Shown here: piece by piece, positions 55,691 to 64,000 of the stretch | Position numbering within the stretch: position 1 is the first letter of the stretch | Layout of the letters: each line of letters starts with the position of its first letter | Source: Sordariomycetes sp. S80-01Y | Lineage: Eukaryota > Ascomycota > Sordariomycetes | Direction: 5' to 3' | Assembly (NCBI GenBank): GCA_037042185.1 | Contig: JAXQJY010000033.1 | Span: 3,100,001 to 3,164,000 of the forward strand | DNA: 64,000 nucleotides | Notes under the pieces: model-generated | What the model was told of the DNA's origin: nothing | Seen by the model: only the letters and a program-made list of their open reading frames with translations | Databases searched by the model: none | Translations under genes and position numbers: made by a program

Positions 55691-57294
55691 TCATGATGTA
55701 AAGTCGACGGCATCAACGTCAAACTCTGGTTCCCTCTGCCTCATCTGTACCTTGACGTCTCTCTGCAGCATGTTGGTCGCTTCCATGGTGAGGGGTGGCC
55801 TCCTTTCCTCTCCAGGCACGAACCTCCACTCATACTTCATCAAGAGATGGCACAAGGCGACCTTTAGCTCATTAGAGGCCAGGAAACGACCTGGGCAAGC
55901 ATGCCTTCCGTAACCAAACGACATGTACTCCGGCCCCGGCGTGACGAACTGATAACCCTTCTCGCCATCCCCCTCGTCTCTCAGTTTCACGAAACGCTCG
56001 GCATCGAAAGGAGGGATCTTCGTGCCAGGCTCCACGCACTCGCCCGCCACCATAATACGACTGTTCTTCGGCAGTATCGTTCCGTCAGATAACACGGTTT
56101 CCTTCTCAACGCCTCTTTGCATGGAAATGCTGACGCCGGGATGGACCCTCTGTCCCTCTCTCAGGAAGCTGTCCATCAGCTTCAGATCAAATAGGCTGGC
56201 CTTTGTCCATCCTTGCTTCCCGATCACTTCGACAATCTCCTGTCGCAACTTGTCCGCTGCGTCGGGGTACTCGCAGACATCCATCAGCGCAGCCGACAGT
56301 ACCTCGACGGTGTTGTTGATGGATGCAAAAGCCAAAGTGAGTTGACCGGCCACATAATTTGTGTGATGTCTGTTCTTAGAGAGCTCGTACATCCAACCCA
56401 AAGTGTCGGCCACACGCGGTGGCTTCTCGCCGTTGGCGTGAGCCTCCTCAACTATAGCTTTACGGCGTTCGACCTCTGGGTCGATCAGAGCGTGAGCATC
56501 GCGGATGGCCTGTCGCAGCCTAGTTGCCTCGGGGAAGAACCAGTAGGCAATCGGTTGGAACAGGGGAAACACCGTCCTGAGAGAGTTGCTCAGCACAACG
56601 GCGTCGATCGTGTAGCTCTTTGAAATTTCGAGCCAGCGCTCGTTTCTGCACAGGCTCTCGCCGAGGAAGACGCGGCTGGTGAGTCTGGCAACGAGATGCT
56701 CAATATCATCCCTGATGACTCGGCTAACGAAGTTGGACTTGTCGACATCAGTGAAGATGTCGGGCAGGGCGGCGGCGGTTTCGTCGACCATGTCGGAGAT
56801 GACAAGGCCGAGCGAGGGCGTGAGGCGGGTCTTGATGGTGTCTTGAATGATTTGACTGCCGCCCAAACCCTCCCGGAGACCTTCGAAACCGCGGTAATGG
56901 GTATAAAGATCTTTGGAGAAGGCCTTGTCGAGTGATAGCTGGGGAATATTCTTGATCTCGTTGGCGTAGCGGTTTGGCAACAGGATCTTAGGTCCCGTCC
57001 CAGTCATGACCTGGAATGGACCATTGAACTAGATTCATTGTCAGAATGCAATGAGCACGCTATCAGTTATAGTGATCTTACACGGCGAATTCCCTCAGTT
57101 ATGGCTCTGTTTCCTTGGAAGAGCCATGTCTTCTGAGCATCGAGGCCATCGAGCTTGATCACTGGAAACCCAGGAAGTGGTCGATTGTCAAGATACGACT
57201 TGACAGCGTAGAAAACACCTGCAAGGACGAGTCCGATCACCGCTACCTGCAACGAGACAGGAAATTTGTCGGACAGTATCTGCTGGACCACCAT
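55691..57294 (-). CDS. Cytochrome P450 (two exons), putative cluster member
   Basis: Exon 1 is 57294..57082 and exon 2 is 57028..55691; the 53-nt intron has donor GTAAGA and acceptor CTAG, phase 0. The product is 516 aa. N-terminal anchor at about residues 14-36 (VSLQVAVIGLVLAGVFYAV), then a proline-rich hinge (NRPLPGFPVI). The I-helix is near 304-315 (AFASINNTVEVL), where the usual acidic-Thr pair is S/N-N-T. ExxR is E362-R365. The heme loop FGYGRHACPGRF has Cys449. The splice joins ITEGIRR to FNGPFQVMTGTGPKILLP, a typical first-strand region of fungal class-II P450s. The ATG at 57294 precedes the anchor well; an upstream in-frame ATG at 57357 also exists. Head-to-head with the UbiA gene across 2 kb. 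Confidence 0.93.
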
Positions 57295-59256
57295 GGTGAC
57301 AGATAGAATGCTCGCGCGGCGGCTGGTGTTCGCAATGGTGATTTGAGACGAGATCACAAATTGAAGAACACGACGGAGAGAGGATCAGCAGTACTGACGG
57401 GCTTGAGTCAAGCATCAACATTACGCGTGAACCGCAAAGGCGGCCGATGACGATCCTCGACGGCCAATACTAGCTAGGGCAGATGCATCCAAGCATCCTT
57501 TGTCCGGGGATCGGCGCAAACAAGCTGTGGCCAATGCCGCCTGTCAGCCCCCAACGCCCGCGCTTGTGCTCAATGACCACACGGAGCATACATAGGTGCT
57601 GATTACAAGCCAGGGTGGAATTGACCATTGTGATCATTGAAAGCTATCGTCATGTCTGCTTGCTGAGTCGAGCCTCCTGCTGCCGTATCCCTCCATCGAA
57701 GAGTCGTCGATGTACCAGGATGAAAGGCCGGCCACGCACATGGGGTATCGCTTCCTAACGGCCTCGCCCCAGCCGTTAGTTCAATCGCATCCTCCCTCCT
57801 ACACCCGCTTAGCCGCGACGTCGTTTCAAAATTTCCTGGTAGGATCCTACGACATCCACTCATGCCCACCCAGCGTCCTCCCCTCGAGATGTTCTGCATG
57901 CGGAGAATCTCCAGCAAAGGGCTCCCACTGGCACATGACGTGGTGTGAGCCCACATGCTAGGGCGTCCCGCATCCAGGCAGCAGAATAGACTCTCCAGTC
58001 TAGCATCGGCTACTGCGCATTGTGCAGAATCAGACAGACACTGACACCTCTAAAAAAAATATGTCCTGGAACTATTGGTGCTTGTCCAGAGAATCGTGGC
58101 GGGGTCAGCACTCTTCCCCCGACGTCCGTTGCCATTCGTGTCGGCCAAGTCACGATGCTCGCGCATAATCTGACCTCGCCCGAGTAGTGACGACATGGAC
58201 GAATGCAACACAAGGCGCATCGGGCCCTTGGTTCTGTCTGCAAGCCCTTCCCGCACGGCATTTGGAAGCCGCTGATATCACCCTCGCTCTCTCTGATCAC
58301 GCTAAACGGCCACAACCCGCTGGGCGGGCCAAGGAGCCATCCTGGCCGGTCCAGAAGGCAGCAGCTTTTCCCAAGCGAGTCTGTCGTCTTCGATTCCTGA
58401 GGGTCAGCAACTCCACACCCCGCAGGACCCCGCGACGGGCCCACGACAAGGGACATTGACTTTCAGCAGTCCAATCCTGAGTTATCTGGTGCCGGAATGA
58501 GCCTCGCCAGTGCTTCCAAAGCCGGCTCTTGACTCGTGTACAATGAGACCGCATGGAGCGAAACCCGAGAGGAGGTATGCATTACACTAGCATCGCGCGA
58601 GGGTACTTTTCCAACGCCCCGTACTCCCCATATCTGACAGCGTTTGCGGCAACAAGACAAGTCGCACATGCTCCGGTTCCGGTTGGAGAAGCTCCCACGC
58701 GCTGCTATTGATCGGCAAAGCGGCGTACCCTTTGCCTCCCGCGTCTCCTTGGCGATGAGGATGGTGTGCGCACGCCAACCATTGCACCGCCCGTAACCAC
58801 CGATTCGTGCAGGACAGAGCTTACGAGCCTCATGATTCTGGCTCAGGTACCCACGGTCCACATCGTGAATTTCCATATCGTAAAGGGGGTGTGGCTTCGG
58901 GGGCCGCCCAGGGCCCTTGCTTGCATCCTTCGTGGACGGGCAACAGAAGAGCCATGCTACTGCCACGTTTGGACGCGGAGAGGGTGGTAAAATGTCTCGC
59001 GAGAGCCCAGACTCTTTGTGGGTTTTCTTTTGATCATCACGGATCCGCGGCTGCTTCTAAGGCTCGTCTCGCGAACTGTCTGCTCCCTCTTCTAGGTGCT
59101 GTTCTCCCGAACGCCAATCCACCCTCCCCAGCCCTAGCCGTGAGCTTGTTGCCCGCAGCCCTCATTCCCTAAGTCCTTTCTTGTTGGTCTCATAGCATTT
59201 CTCTTTCAAACCCTTGCTGCTTTCCGCTCTGTTGGTTCGCTCCCGCCTGTTCCAAC
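57295..59256. promoter_or_regulatory. Divergent promoter region of P450 and UbiA genes
   Basis: A 1.96-kb spacer between the starts of the P450 (57294, minus) and the UbiA-like gene (59257, plus). Only short shadow frames are present. The last 120 bp before 59257 are pyrimidine-rich (TTTCTTGTT, CTCTTTCAAACC). No certain binding site is claimed. Confidence 0.45.
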
Positions 59257-60265
59257 ATGGCGGTACGCACCCTTAAGCCAGGCACCATGCCGCTGCCGGA
59301 TCTTGAGAAGCCGATGGGCGTAGGCTATCGGGACAACCAATTCATCAGTCTCGTCATCCTTCCCATTTTAACAGCCCTTGGCCATTTGGCACCCTCAATA
59401 GGCGCTGCACGTGCAATGGTGGGATACTGGTACCTCGACTGGCCGGTTCTCATTGCAACGTCGACCATCACGACTTTCATTGATGGTTAGTCTCTAATGC
59501 ATCCTCACAACTGAGATCTGCAACGGCTAATATTTCTCAGCGTACGACAAGTACCGTGACATTCCCAAGCAAGAGCGTCCCTCCCACCTCAAGACTGCCT
59601 CGTTCCTTGTTCCCCTCCTGGGCAGCACGTTCGTCTCATCCTACATTCTCGGGCTTCACACTGCCTTTCGTCTGCATCGATGGCTGATATTCGGCTTCGT
59701 GTACGGAAACCCCCTGATACCAGCCTATTCTTTTGAGACCGGAAAATGGCGTCTGGTCAAGCCCAAGGTCGTCTTCGCTGTCTTCAAATCGGCCAGTGTC
59801 GCTCTAGTCATGGCCAACGTTGACGCCGACATTGGGGCCAGCCATGCTTGCATGGCCCACGACTGGGAGTGCCGATGGGATAATCTCGGCGTCGGCTCTG
59901 AGGTCTACTGGCAGTCGTTCGCACTCGCGTTCCTCTACAATTGGGTGCGAGAAACCATGTGCGATATCAGAGATCGGGTCGAGGATTCTGCCGAGGGTGT
60001 CCCAACCCTTCCTGTCACCGTCGGCCGCAAGACAGCATTAGCGATGCTTGTTATTGGCACTTTCTTAACAGAGCAAGCCATCTTCTCTGGTATGATGCAG
60101 AGTGACTTCCGCGCCTTCGTCGGGTGGGACAGTGTCGCTCGTCAAGTCGTCACCTTGCTCGGATGCTGGGTTGTCTTTGATCGACCCCGAGAAGACAAGT
60201 GGGCATGGTCATTTGTTGCGTTTTGCGGACTTTTCCCTGCAACATGGGCGCAGGCTCGTCTTTAA
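59257..60265 (+). CDS. UbiA-superfamily membrane prenyltransferase or UbiA-type terpene cyclase
   Basis: Exon 1 is 59257..59485 and exon 2 is 59541..60265; the 55-nt intron has donor GTTAGT, a GCTAATAT branch site and acceptor TCAG, phase 1. The product is 317 aa. The protein is rich in membrane segments (ISLVILPILTALGHLAP; VLIATSTITTFI; ASFLVPLLGSTFVSSYILGL; SASVALVMANV; FALAFLYNWV; ALAMLVIGTFL; VVTLLGCWVVF). The two Asp-rich UbiA motifs are visible: DAYDKYRD (D76, D79, D83; the usual leading Asn is Ile75) and DIRDRVED (D218, D221, D225), followed by EGVPTLPVTVGRK, which is typical of UbiA. These bind prenyl diphosphate through Mg. With two P450s and an SDR around it, it is the best scaffold-forming candidate; cyclase versus prenyltransferase cannot be settled by reading. 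Confidence 0.82.
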
Positions 60266-60492
60266 AACCAAAAGATTCAACCAAAAGATTCAGCGGGTCC
60301 TCTGGTGCGAAGAGGCCGCCGCCCACAGGGCCTGCGCCAGGTGGCATGGGGAGCTTGAGGATGGGAGAGTCAGGCAATTAGAAACTTTAACGACGCAACG
60401 TTAGCGGGATTGCATGTAGAGGAGTTCAACTTTAAAGAGGCATGGATAGTTTATTTTGGCATTCTATGAGACTACTCTATCTAATTTCCTTC

Positions 60493-62154
60493 TCAAACCT
60501 GCTTTCTTCTCCTAACTCTCAGCTGAGCCCCTGTCGGCGGTACGATCGTGTCAAGAAGCCACTTATTCTGAGGCCTGGAGTCCAGCTGCTCAATTTCATA
60601 GTCTTTAACCATAGCCGCGATCATCAGCCTGATAACGTCGGTGGCAAAATACCGCCCAGGGCACGCTCTCCTGCCGTGGCCCCATGCCAGGAATGTCTCC
60701 GTAGTTTGGTTCATAGAGTTCGTCTTGTCCTTTGCAATGGCGGCCTCTAGACTTTCCTTGAGCTCTGTCTGCGCTTCAGCTGAAGCCTCACGAGCGGCAC
60801 TTTCTCTAGGCTCAGAGAATCGGAAGGGGTTGTAGCGGTATGGGTCGTTGTAGAAGGCTGTGTCGTGATGGATTGAAAAGGCAGACGAGCCGACATTGGT
60901 GCCTTGTGGGACATGAATTTCCGGGGTTGCTTGGTATCCGTCTGGGTTGACAACCTTGCGCATCACGCCTTTGAAGAAGATGCCAGTATGTCTCATGCTC
61001 TCCCTGAGAGAGCTATCTATTCTCACCAGGCGCTCGAGCCCAGCTTTTGTCCACTGGCCGCCCTCCTCGTCTAAGACACGTAGGGTCTCCTCCCTCAAGG
61101 AATCGAAAAGGGTCATCCCGTCGTTGTCACGGGGACAGCTGGCGATATCCAGGAGTGCGTTCGTAGATGTGAAGGAGCTGGTGTGGATAGCCGCGAAGTT
61201 GACGTCGATGATGCGGAACGAAATCACGTTGGGGTCGAGGCCAGCCTCGTCTCCATGTTTCTTCGCGTCTTCAATAATCCATGTAATGAAATCATTGTGA
61301 GGGGAACTCTTCTCTGACGTATCCCAAGCCTCAAGTCTCTGTTTAATATGAGGTACCAAGTGCTTTCTTGCCCGTCGGTAGTGGTAGTGATTCGGGATTG
61401 TGAAGATCCGACCCAAGATGGGCTTTGACCAATTTGGCATGATGTTGATGAGCTTGCCGGCAATAGCGACATCTTCCGCAAATTTGACTGTCATGTTCAG
61501 GTAGTCGTCATTCCGGCAAAGCGGTAAGCCGGTGAATGCACGATTGTCAGATCGTGCAAGTATCTTCTCAACGCTGTGCATGATATCCACAGCCTTGAAG
61601 TCCTCAGTGTCGGTGCCCCAGACATCAGCCAGGGACGCTTCTATCTCGTCCATAATGTCCGATGTAAGCTCAGGCAGCTTCTTTGTGAGATACTTGCGAA
61701 TGACGTTCTCGTGTGTTGGGTGAGCCAAGAATGGCATAGTGTAGTCAATCGCAAAGTTCTGCTCAAGGTTCGCCGACACATTCAACGTAGAGTCGGGCTC
61801 TTTCATCAAACGCCGAATTTCTGTGGGCGGTAGGACCAGATCAGAGGCCAAGGGGAAGTTGTTCATCCAGAAAGCCTTCCCACTTTTCGAGTACCTCTGG
61901 TAGCCCTCCTGAAGAGCCTTGCAAGTATCGTTGTCGAGACCAACATCCCGGAATATGTCCCGCAATGTGAACAATTTGCCCACCTCGGGCGTCGGGTCGG
62001 ACCTGACGAAGCTCAAAAGAATTTTGAAGAGGCGCTTGAGGATACTCCAAATAATAATCATCACAACCCCCGCAACTACAATTGTCTTGGGCGACAGCGT
62101 GGCCCACTGGATGGTTCGGCTGGCGGCCAAATCAAAAGGCGTTATGTTGTCCAT
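60493..62154 (-). CDS. Cytochrome P450 (intronless), putative cluster member
   Basis: A single exon of 553 aa, with start MDNITPFDLAASRTIQW. The membrane anchor is at about residues 23-50 (TIVVAGVVMIIIWSILK). I-helix region AAIHTSSFTST (321-331) holds the H-T-S form often seen in fungal metabolite P450s. ExxR is E385-R388 (SLRESMR). FSEPRESAAREASAEAQTE is a charged insertion before the heme loop. The heme loop AWGHGRRACPGRYFA has Cys498. It converges with the UbiA-like gene (227 bp between stops) and belongs to a different P450 family from the first one, so two distinct oxidations are likely. The substrate is presumably the product of the UbiA protein (inference). Confidence 0.93.
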   Translation of the reverse strand: MDNITPFDLAASRTIQWATLSPKTIVVAGVVMIIIWSILKRLFKILLSFVRSDPTPEVGKLFTLRDIFRDVGLDNDTCKALQEGYQRYSKSGKAFWMNNFPLASDLVLPPTEIRRLMKEPDSTLNVSANLEQNFAIDYTMPFLAHPTHENVIRKYLTKKLPELTSDIMDEIEASLADVWGTDTEDFKAVDIMHSVEKILARSDNRAFTGLPLCRNDDYLNMTVKFAEDVAIAGKLINIMPNWSKPILGRIFTIPNHYHYRRARKHLVPHIKQRLEAWDTSEKSSPHNDFITWIIEDAKKHGDEAGLDPNVISFRIIDVNFAAIHTSSFTSTNALLDIASCPRDNDGMTLFDSLREETLRVLDEEGGQWTKAGLERLVRIDSSLRESMRHTGIFFKGVMRKVVNPDGYQATPEIHVPQGTNVGSSAFSIHHDTAFYNDPYRYNPFRFSEPRESAAREASAEAQTELKESLEAAIAKDKTNSMNQTTETFLAWGHGRRACPGRYFATDVIRLMIAAMVKDYEIEQLDSRPQNKWLLDTIVPPTGAQLRVRRRKQV

Positions 62155-63490
62155 GGTTCCGATTTTCTTGGTGTTTAATCAACTCAATGGTATTTTAAAG
62201 ACGCTGTGCGAGAATCATGTGTGGCTTGCTCATTTTCTCTCGCTGAAGCTTGCATACAGCTCCCATAATGATGATCGCCGACCTCGCTTCGCATACAGCA
62301 TCCGACGCGTCAGGCTGGCCTCCGTCATCTTCGATCTCAACCCTCAGCATGGCGGCAGACTAGGCTTTGCAACATCATGTAATTACGCTGGTGCATCTCG
62401 TCCACCAATGGCTACAGAAGGATTGGAATATGTTGTCACTGGCACTGCACCTCCTTGCCGGTCGCGCGGGAAGCCCGAGGTTCTTTCATGCTCCGTCCAC
62501 CAACATCGAAGATCAACGTCCCGCCAAGTATGGTCTGGCAAACGAGTGTCAAGGTGATCGACAGCTGAGTGAAAATAAGCAGTGCGGTCTGTGTTGTTGG
62601 CGTTGATCTAGTTGCATCTAAGCGGTATAAGCTACAGTTTACATCCACACCCGTTGCATCGCTCATCTGTGCGGCTCCAAAGATCGACACTTCTCTCGAT
62701 GATAGCTCATATTCGAACCAACGCCGCACCTTGGAGTGTTTCCGCTCGGCGATTCGGGTACCCGTATATGGACACTCCTTGAAGTTGACCTGCATGAACA
62801 CTTCACGTATTGCGTCGTTGCGGGCGTGAGGGACGGCAGCCCACAACTTGAAGTTTGTACGGCGGAGATGGTGGGGCTTGTGGTGATCCTCCACGTCAGC
62901 CATGGCCTGCCCAAGGGTGGTGTAATCGAGGACCGTAAGTGATGATCGAGTGTTTCGGAGTGATCATGATATGTACCTGCACCTTGGAAATGGCACAGTC
63001 GATAACTTGTTAGTCACGAACCAACAGTTCTCGGGACAAGCCGAAACACAAAGAGGACTTTGACCACCCCCACGTTACAGGCAGCAATAGTACGAGAGCA
63101 GTACTGTAAATAGCCAACAGGACAACAAAGACAGCAAATGTACATCTTCCAAGTTAGAGCAGAGTCTCAGTATGCCCAATGATGTCGAAAAGCGAGCTCG
63201 GTCCCGGCTTTACGTAGCTCCCAGGGGGCAAGACCCACGCAACCACGCCCGGTCGGAGTTGTCTGCAGGCGATCTCAACCGACCTTGTTCAACACAATCA
63301 ACTCTCATCCGTCTCATCAGCGCATTCGATCGTTCTCTGTACTTTCCAGATCCCTATACGAGCCCTCCTCAGGTCAAACAACCTCGTTCTTGCTTTTTAG
63401 CTAGCCCTAGAGCCGACCCTACACAGATTGCCCGATTAGGAAATTATTCACTTACATCACCACTCTTCGGCCGCCGACTTTACAAACAAG
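62155..63490. other. Divergent region between P450 and SDR
   Basis: This 1.3-kb region holds a minus-strand open frame 62436-62903 (155 codons, MADVEDHHKPHHLRR...). It has no recognised domain, and the composition is not convincing. Otherwise it should hold the promoters of the P450 (minus) and SDR (plus). Confidence 0.4.
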
Positions 63491-64000
63491 ATGACGACGT
63501 CAGATCTTAGCATCAACAGCCTCTTCTCGGTAGAAGGCTTACGAGTCGTCATAACCGGAGGAGGCAGCGGCATGGGGGCGGCGATGGCCCGCACCCTGGC
63601 CGCCAACGGTGCCACTGTCTTCGTCCTTGGACGACGTTCAGGGCTTCTGGAAGAGACAGCAAAGGCTGCGGCTGACGAGGGGGCGACCGGGACCATTCAT
63701 GCCATCCAGTGCGATGTAACTTCGAAGGACAATTTGGAGGCTGCCGCCGAGAAGGTGAAAGTGAAGACGCCCTTCGTCGATGCGCTTGTGCTCAGCAGTG
63801 GCTCGCCAGGCCCCCCGTTGCCGTTCCCTAAGGGACCTAGCGGACCAAACTTAGAAGCCTTGCAGGAGGCACTATGGGAAACTCCTATGGAAGACTTCAC
63901 GGCTACATATAACGCAAACATCACCGGTGCTTTCTACACATCAGTCGCCTTCCTTCAGCTTCTTGCGGCAGCCAATGCTGAGGATGTGCGCACGCCCTCT
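63491..64000 (+). CDS. Short-chain dehydrogenase/reductase, truncated by window end
   Basis: Starts at MTTSDLSINSLFSVEGLRVV and runs off the window after 170 codons, so the catalytic Tyr-x-x-x-Lys is not visible. The Rossmann NAD(P) loop is TGGGSGMGAAMARTLA (about 22-37). LGRRSGLLEE follows beta2, where the Arg pair suggests NADP preference (inference). CDVTSKDNLEAAAE gives the Asp-Val after beta3. VDALVLSSGSPGPP occupies the NNAG position, with SSGS in place of NNAG. NANITGAFYTSVAFLQLL is the helix-4/5 region with the structural Asn. It is probably the next gene of the P450/UbiA locus and may oxidise or reduce an alcohol/ketone of the product. Confidence 0.88.
   Translation, partial: MTTSDLSINSLFSVEGLRVVITGGGSGMGAAMARTLAANGATVFVLGRRSGLLEETAKAAADEGATGTIHAIQCDVTSKDNLEAAAEKVKVKTPFVDALVLSSGSPGPPLPFPKGPSGPNLEALQEALWETPMEDFTATYNANITGAFYTSVAFLQLLAAANAEDVRTPS

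Noticed and set aside
62436-62903. 155-codon minus-strand open frame between P450 and SDR as a cluster gene
   Set aside because: No domain, signal or splice support; overlapping frames of similar quality exist on the other strand. Kept only as a note in the intergenic entry.
1-64000. Intact transposons, LTR elements, rRNA, tRNA or CRISPR arrays
   Set aside because: No reverse transcriptase, integrase or transposase motifs, no matching long terminal repeats, no cloverleaf or repeat-spacer pattern were recognised by reading; a profile search would be needed to exclude small or degraded ones.

Overview
The window reads as chromosomal DNA of a filamentous ascomycete (Pezizomycotina, probably a Sordariomycete). 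Gene models need many short introns (about 46-107 nt) with GTRNGT donors, CTRAC-like branch sites and YAG acceptors. The gene content is also typical: a HET-domain protein, a Clr5-ankyrin protein, a fungal SLATT protein, a LysM protein beside a GH18 chitinase-like gene, a TEY MAP kinase of the cell-wall-integrity type, dynactin p25, and P450s. The species cannot be named from this sequence. All spliced models below were joined by eye; exon sums are in frame in every case.

Left part (1-7.4 kb): mostly housekeeping. There is a small TPR-like protein, a peroxiredoxin-like protein with a CxxC centre, a P-loop sugar/nucleoside-kinase-like protein, methionine aminopeptidase 2, and a mitochondrial PRELI/Ups2-type lipid-transfer protein. 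A coding-like but disrupted stretch lies at about 5.5-6.5 kb.

7.9-24.6 kb: accessory genes. They are a HET-domain protein, a seven-exon fungal protein with a nucleotidyltransferase-like DxD motif, a secreted S1 protease with a Kex2-like processing site, and a divergent LysM/GH18 pair sharing a 404-bp promoter. A zinc-ribbon (LITAF-like) protein and a Clr5-ankyrin protein follow.

26-47.9 kb: a GNAT acetyltransferase, a BAHD/alcohol-acetyltransferase-like enzyme, a SLATT-domain membrane protein with heptad repeats, a secreted GH95 alpha-fucosidase, dynactin p25, a single-pass membrane protein, an APH-like kinase, a secreted DUF3455 protein, the Slt2/Mps1 MAP kinase and a Gly/Cys-tailed hypothetical protein.

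49.9-64 kb: a 1909-residue intronless ZNFX1-type SF1 helicase, then a probable secondary-metabolite locus. That locus holds P450 (-), UbiA-superfamily membrane enzyme (+), P450 (-) and an SDR (+) cut by the window edge. With no PKS, NRPS or soluble terpene synthase in view, the UbiA protein is the best candidate for the scaffold-forming step (prenyltransferase or UbiA-type terpene cyclase).

No rRNA, tRNA, CRISPR array or intact mobile element was recognised.
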